Assembly (NCBI GenBank): GCA_009777445.1
Contig: WRLV01000019.1
Location: 1 to 33,303 of the forward strand
DNA length: 33,303 nt
Origin: Oscillospiraceae bacterium
GTDB taxonomy: Bacteria; Bacillota; Clostridia; Oscillospirales; Ruminococcaceae
Direction: 5' to 3'
The position numbers were made by a program, and so were the translations under genes. Of the stretch, positions 29,864 to 33,303 are shown one piece after another (positions within the stretch are counted from its first letter, which is position 1; every line of letters begins with the position of its first letter). Under the pieces are notes generated by a model, which saw only the letters and a program-made list of their open reading frames with translations, was not told where the DNA came from and did not search any database.

Positions 29864-30862
29864 ATGGCGAAATTTGAAGGTAAAGAAAGGCGCGAGTCGA
29901 AGATAAACGCCTGTCTTAAAGAATACGGATTTGCCGACCTTGAGGCGGCAAGAGATTTTTGCGTAAGCAAGGGCATAAACGTTGATGAAATCGTAAAGAG
30001 CGTTCAGCCCATCGCTTTTGAAAATGCAGTTTGGGCATATATTTTGGGAACAGCCATTGCTCTCAAAAAGGGAATTACGAAAGCATCAGATGCGGCTGCG
30101 GCGATAGGCATAGGGCTTCAAGCCTTTTGCGTTCCCGGTTCAGTTGCTGAGAGCAGGAATGTCGGCATAGGTCACGGAAACTTAGGCGAGATGTTACTGT
30201 TAGAAGAGAATAAGTGTTTTTGCTTTTTGGCAGGGCACGAAAGCTTTGCCGCCGCCGAAGGCGCAATCGGCATAGCGCGCACAGCCAACAAAGCCCGCAA
30301 AGAGCCGTTAAGAGTAATCCTCAACGGTTTAGGCAAAGATGCGGCTTATATTATATCGCGTATAAATGGATTTACTTATGTTGAGACAGAATATGACATT
30401 CCAACCGACACTCTGAAAATTGTGAGAGAAGTTGCCTTTTCGAGCGGCGACAGAAAAGCGGTTAAGTGCTATGGCGCGAACGACATTACCGAAGGCGTTG
30501 CCATCATGAAAAAAGAAGCAGTTGAGGTGTCGATTACCGGCAATTCAACCAACCCGACAAGGTTTCAACACCCCGTTGCCGGAACCTATAAAAAGTGGGC
30601 GCTCGAGAACAAAAAGAAATATTTCTCAGTCGCTTCAGGCGGCGGAACAGGGCGAACCCTGCACCCCGACAACATGGCGGCGGGCCCTGCTTCTTACGGC
30701 TTAACCGACTCTATGGGGCGTATGCACGGCGATGCGCAGTTTGCCGGCTCTTCTTCAGTTCCGGCGCACGTTGAAATGATGGGTCTTATAGGAATGGGCA
30801 ACAATCCAATGGTAGGAGCGACAGTAGCTTGCGCCGTTGCAGTGGAAACGACGAACGCCTGA
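29864..30862 (+). CDS. GGGtGRT protein
   Basis: Signature VASGGGTGRTLHPDNMAAGPASYGLTDSMGRMHGD; directly follows the Fe-S scaffold-like gene. Confidence 0.9.
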   Translation: MAKFEGKERRESKINACLKEYGFADLEAARDFCVSKGINVDEIVKSVQPIAFENAVWAYILGTAIALKKGITKASDAAAAIGIGLQAFCVPGSVAESRNVGIGHGNLGEMLLLEENKCFCFLAGHESFAAAEGAIGIARTANKARKEPLRVILNGLGKDAAYIISRINGFTYVETEYDIPTDTLKIVREVAFSSGDRKAVKCYGANDITEGVAIMKKEAVEVSITGNSTNPTRFQHPVAGTYKKWALENKKKYFSVASGGGTGRTLHPDNMAAGPASYGLTDSMGRMHGDAQFAGSSSVPAHVEMMGLIGMGNNPMVGATVACAVAVETTNA

Positions 30863-30866
30863 CGAA

Positions 30867-31037
30867 CAGTTGACAGTTGACAAGGGACAGTTGACAGTTA
30901 TGGTGTCGCCTTTCGGCGACGAATTTAAATAAATTTTTGCACTTGACAATTCTTAAAATAGATGATATAATGAGATTGGCAGTCACGTTGCAAATTTAAA
31001 AACTGTCAACTATCCATTGTCAACTGTCAACTGTAAC
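30867..31037. repeat. Heptamer-array element C (inverted arms) enclosing the ssrA promoter
   Basis: Left ACAGTTGACAGTTGACAAGGGACAGTTGACAGTTATGGTGTCGCC; hairpin GTCGCCTTTCGGCGAC 30905-30920; right AACTGTCAACTATCCATTGTCAACTGTCAACTGTAAC 31001-31037. Confidence 0.9.
30943..30971 (+). promoter_or_regulatory. Consensus SigA promoter of ssrA (TTGACA-17-TATAAT)
   Basis: TTGACA 30943-30948, TATAAT 30966-30971, about 70 nt before the mature tmRNA 5' end. Confidence 0.88.
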
Positions 31038-31040
31038 AGG

Positions 31041-31390
31041 GGGGCCGTAAAGGTTTCGACGGGGATTTTGAAGTATGTTAAGCATGCAGAGCTTGTCCTG
31101 AACTCTTTAAACCGGGACACCTAAATTTAAACGCTGAAAATAGAACAGCAGCTGTAGCTGCCTAAGGGCAGTCTACCGTTCTCCTTGAAACCGCTGCGAT
31201 TCAAGGCAGGGCGTCATTTAGCAGCCAACGTATTGCGCGATAGCCTTGTAGCGTAACACGTAACCAAAGGGCTACCAACAGGCGGTTTTGTTAGTTTGAG
31301 CCGCCCGACGGGAAATTTTTCAACTGACTAAGCATGTAGAAAGATATATGAATAGGTTTTCGGACAGGAGTTCAATTCTCCTCGGCTCCA
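31041..31390 (+). ncRNA. ssrA: tmRNA (one-piece)
   Basis: GGGGCCGTAAAGGTTTCGACGGGG 5' end; acceptor stem GGGGCCG/CGGCTCC with G3-U; T arm AGGAGTTCAATTCTCCT; tag ORF GCTGAAAATAGAACAGCAGCTGTAGCTGCCTAA at 31133-31165 (AENRTAAVAA); 3' CCA not encoded. Confidence 0.97.
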
Positions 31391-31402
31391 GTATACTGTA
31401 AT

Positions 31403-31454
31403 AATACGAACCATGAGCCCATATTCGTGGGTGATGTGTTCGTATTTGTTTTTT
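31403..31454 (+). terminator. Terminator downstream of ssrA
   Basis: AATACGAAC...CCCATATTCGTGGG...GTTCGTATT then TGTTTTTT. Confidence 0.75.
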
Positions 31455-31466
31455 CGCTGAAAGACT

Positions 31467-31502
31467 AAAATAAAAGCCGAGGCACCATTCCGGTGCCTCA
31501 GC
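31467..31502 (-). terminator. Intrinsic terminator for the minus-strand 51-aa ORF
   Basis: GCTGAGGCACC-ggaat-GGTGCCTCGGC followed on the minus strand by TTTTATTTT. Confidence 0.7.
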
Positions 31503-31522
31503 CCTATTATAATAGTAATAGC

Positions 31523-31554
31523 GGCGAGCGATGCTTCTCCAAACATCGCTCGCC
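31523..31554. repeat. Perfect 11-bp-stem hairpin just past the 51-aa ORF
   Basis: GGCGAGCGATG-cttctccaaa-CATCGCTCGCC. Confidence 0.85.
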
Positions 31555-31561
31555 TTATCTA

Positions 31562-31717
31562 TTACGCCGCTTCAGCGGATTTTCTTTGTTTCGCCCTCCA
31601 CTCGGCGAACTCCCTTTTCCCCTGCTCGCTCTCAAAGTATTTTACCACTTCAGGGAGCAAGCACCGAGCCAGTCTATGTATGGCTTCGTCGGGAATGGTT
31701 ACGGTTTTGTTTTTCAT
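31562..31717 (-). CDS. Small hypothetical protein (51 aa) divergent from an XRE regulator
   Basis: MKNKTVTIPDEAIHRLARCLLPEVVKYFESEQGKREFAEWRAKQRKSAEAA*; RBS GAGGAGGGGAGCTATG; consensus promoter upstream. Missed by the ORF track (below its size cut-off). Confidence 0.75.
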   Translation of the reverse strand: MKNKTVTIPDEAIHRLARCLLPEVVKYFESEQGKREFAEWRAKQRKSAEAA

Positions 31718-31749
31718 AGCTCCCCTCCTCTATATTATCTTGTAAGGAT

Positions 31750-31778
31750 ATTATATCACACAAATAAAGTCTTGTCAA
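31750..31778 (-). promoter_or_regulatory. Consensus SigA promoter (TTGACA-17-TATAAT) for the 51-aa ORF
   Basis: Minus strand: TTGACA 31778-31773, TATAAT 31755-31750. Confidence 0.8.
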
Positions 31779-31808
31779 GAGAAAATAGAGGTTTTTTGAA
31801 AATATTTC

Positions 31809-31837
31809 TTGACATTTCTTTCGGAGTAGGATATACT
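31809..31837 (+). promoter_or_regulatory. SigA promoter (TTGACA-17-TATACT) for the XRE gene
   Basis: TTGACA 31809-31814, TATACT 31832-31837. Confidence 0.78.
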
Positions 31838-31860
31838 ATATATAAAAGGGGGCTATAATT

Positions 31861-32292
31861 ATGATTATTGCCGAAAGAATACGCATTGCGCGTAAGAGCA
31901 AGGGCTTCACCCAGTCGCAGTTGGCGGAGAAAATTGGCGTGCAGACTGCGGCGGTGTCGAAATACGAGAAAGGGCTTGTTTCCCCGACTTTTGAGCAGTT
32001 ACAGAGAATCGCCGCCGCGCTTGATATTACTATTTCGGTACTTATCGGGCAGGAGATAACTCATGCCTTGACACATATGGTGCTGATTGAAGCCGAATAT
32101 CGGCAAAAGCAGAGCGAAATTGATGATATTCGCGCAAATCCCAAAGCCACGAATGCAGAATTACAGCGGTGCAACGAGCTTATTATTGAGCTTAGGGCTT
32201 ATGAGGGGCTTTTGGAGAAGTTGCGGAAGGATTTATCTTTGGAAGATGATTTCTTTCCGAAGAAGGCGAGGAAGAGGGCGGGGAAAGAATAA
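31861..32292 (+). CDS. XRE-family HTH transcriptional regulator
   Basis: IRIARKSKGFTQSQLAEKIGVQTAAVSKYEKGLVSPTFEQLQRIAAAL; C-terminal coiled coil. Confidence 0.9.
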   Translation: MIIAERIRIARKSKGFTQSQLAEKIGVQTAAVSKYEKGLVSPTFEQLQRIAAALDITISVLIGQEITHALTHMVLIEAEYRQKQSEIDDIRANPKATNAELQRCNELIIELRAYEGLLEKLRKDLSLEDDFFPKKARKRAGKE

Positions 32293-32366
32293 GTTTCGTC
32301 AAAAGGGTTGAAATTAGTGGTGAAGTGTGGTACAATAATAACACTATTTTTAAAAGGGAGAATATA

Positions 32367-32840
32367 ATGAATATTAATCTTGAATCAACATTTATAGCGT
32401 GGCTTAGAAGTGTAGCAAAAAAACGAGGAACAGGAACATATGCGGCCGCCACCATAAAATCTTATGTTGTTGCTTTAAACGAGAAATTTATTTTGAAGAT
32501 TTTAGAATCTAACGATAATTTTTTGCCAAGTGTTTTTCACTATCAATCAGCAGATGATTTTAATCCCTGCGGTGAATACTGCAAAGGCTTCGTGAACTGT
32601 GACGAGCCGTGTGTGTTTTTAATCGGCGACACTAACCGCGATGGCAGAATAAATATAGCTGACTTGACTTATCTCAAACTGCTTGTTGCGAAATACAGAC
32701 CGGACGTTTTCGTCAACCGCCCGGAATGTTGGATTACCCCCGAAACAAGAGCAGAAGAAAACCCCGTGCCTGAAGCACGAGATTTGGGTATGCTAAAAAA
32801 CTTCCTCACGGGGAAAATTAGAGAGTTGACGGACAATTGA
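32367..32840 (+). CDS. Dockerin-like domain protein without a signal peptide
   Basis: ATG 32367 after AAAAGGGAG; N-terminal helical FIAWLRSVAKKRGTGTYAAATIKSYVVALNEKF; C-terminal IGDTNRDGRINIADLTYLKLLVAKY...DLGMLKNFLTGK. Confidence 0.65.
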   Translation: MNINLESTFIAWLRSVAKKRGTGTYAAATIKSYVVALNEKFILKILESNDNFLPSVFHYQSADDFNPCGEYCKGFVNCDEPCVFLIGDTNRDGRINIADLTYLKLLVAKYRPDVFVNRPECWITPETRAEENPVPEARDLGMLKNFLTGKIRELTDN

Positions 32841-32887
32841 CAATGTACAATTGACAATTGACAATTGTGGTGTCCGCTTGCGCGGAC
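32825..32887. repeat. Heptamer-array half element D
   Basis: GTTGACGGACAATTGACAATGTACAATTGACAATTGACAATTGTGGT + hairpin GTCCGCTTGCGCGGAC (32872-32887), identical to the complement of the element A right hairpin. Confidence 0.9.
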
Positions 32888-32892
32888 GACTT

Positions 32893-32969
32893 GTAGGGGA
32901 CGGGCTTGCTCGTCGTCCCGCAATTTGCAGATGTTTGTAAGAGAAGGGACGGGCAAGCCCGTCCCCTAC
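32893..32969. mobile_element. 77-bp MITE-like element with perfect 16-bp terminal inverted repeats
   Basis: GTAGGGGACGGGCTTG (32893-32908) ... CAAGCCCGTCCCCTAC (32954-32969); internal AGATGTTTGTAAGAGAA shared with copy 1. Confidence 0.75.
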
Positions 32970-32991
32970 AACCCATCTTTACTGATTGTAT

Positions 32992-33303
32992 TTAAAATTT
33001 CGGTAGCCATAGCGATTTCCTCAATTCCTTAATTTCTGCCTCGGACATCCCTCTTTCTCTTAATAAACTTAATACGCCTTCCATTCCTCTTTCCATGCCT
33101 TTTTCCATGCCTCTTTCCATACCTATTATAATCCCCTCCTCCTTCCCCAATCTCCGACTAACAGAAAGGTTTGTAGTTAGGTCGGCTTCCCATTTGCGCC
33201 TTGCTCTGTATTTTGCGATTGCGTGTTCGTCCTTGCTTATTGTATTTAAAATTTCAGTAGCCATAGCGATTTCCTCCTTTACCCTCATGGTTTCGCCAAT
33301 TTT
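32992..33303 (-). CDS. Partial CDS (5' end outside window): Rpn-like/PD-(D/E)XK family C-terminus with GMERG/GMEKG repeats
   Basis: ...KIGETMRVKEEIAMATEILNTISKDEHAIAKYRARRKWEADLTTNLSVSRRLGKEEGIIIGMERGMEKGMERGMEGVLSLLRERGMSEAEIKELRKSLWLPKF; open to window edge. Confidence 0.65.
   Translation of the reverse strand, partial: KIGETMRVKEEIAMATEILNTISKDEHAIAKYRARRKWEADLTTNLSVSRRLGKEEGIIIGMERGMEKGMERGMEGVLSLLRERGMSEAEIKELRKSLWLPKF

Noticed and set aside
30755-30986. ORFs 30755-30949(-) and 30786-30986(-)
   Set aside because: NCPLSTVNC/NCQLSLVNCQL peptides are heptamer-repeat translations overlapping the GGGtGRT 3' end and ssrA promoter.
31328-31858. ORFs 31328-31546(-) and 31493-31858(+)
   Set aside because: The first overlaps the tmRNA 3' end and its terminator. 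The second is antisense to the better-supported 51-aa ORF and crosses the hairpins and divergent promoters.

Overview
The window looks like Clostridia/Oscillospirales-type chromosome (spore genes, dockerins, Firmicutes-like gene order). Most of it is core. A long minus-strand operon (16138 -> 3460) encodes a TM protein, AtpZ-like, AtpI, an F-type ATP synthase (atpB-E-F-H-A-[41-aa small ORF]-G-D-C), pyrG, polA and rimI. The plus strand carries a giant cyclic beta-1,2-glucan synthase-like GT84/GH94 protein and an HPt protein; spmA/spmB lie on the minus strand. A plus-strand cluster follows: M50 protease, scpA, scpB, DUF2953-like, ytfJ/gerW, an NifU-like Fe-S scaffold/GGGtGRT pair, and tmRNA (ssrA). 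Accessory edges hold two dockerin-bearing proteins, a truncated MntA-like nucleotidyltransferase, an HExxH metalloprotease-like gene pair, an XRE regulator divergent from a 51-aa ORF, and three Rpn/PD-(D/E)XK-like genes with Gly-Met-x-Lys repeat tails. The most interesting layer is three families of small dispersed repeats. (i) GGGACGGGC..GCCCGTCCC palindromes, one a 77-bp TIR element, lie just downstream of every Rpn-like gene. (ii) TTGACAR heptamer-array/hairpin elements abut or supply stop codons; one sits inside the atp operon and another encloses the ssrA promoter. (iii) A CGGCGAGCCGCCGGTGGCAA-type palindrome is read in different frames inside two unrelated proteins (PolA and the glucan synthase). 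The ATP synthase c subunit carries a Na+-binding-type signature. All calls come from reading the sequence; no database search was run.
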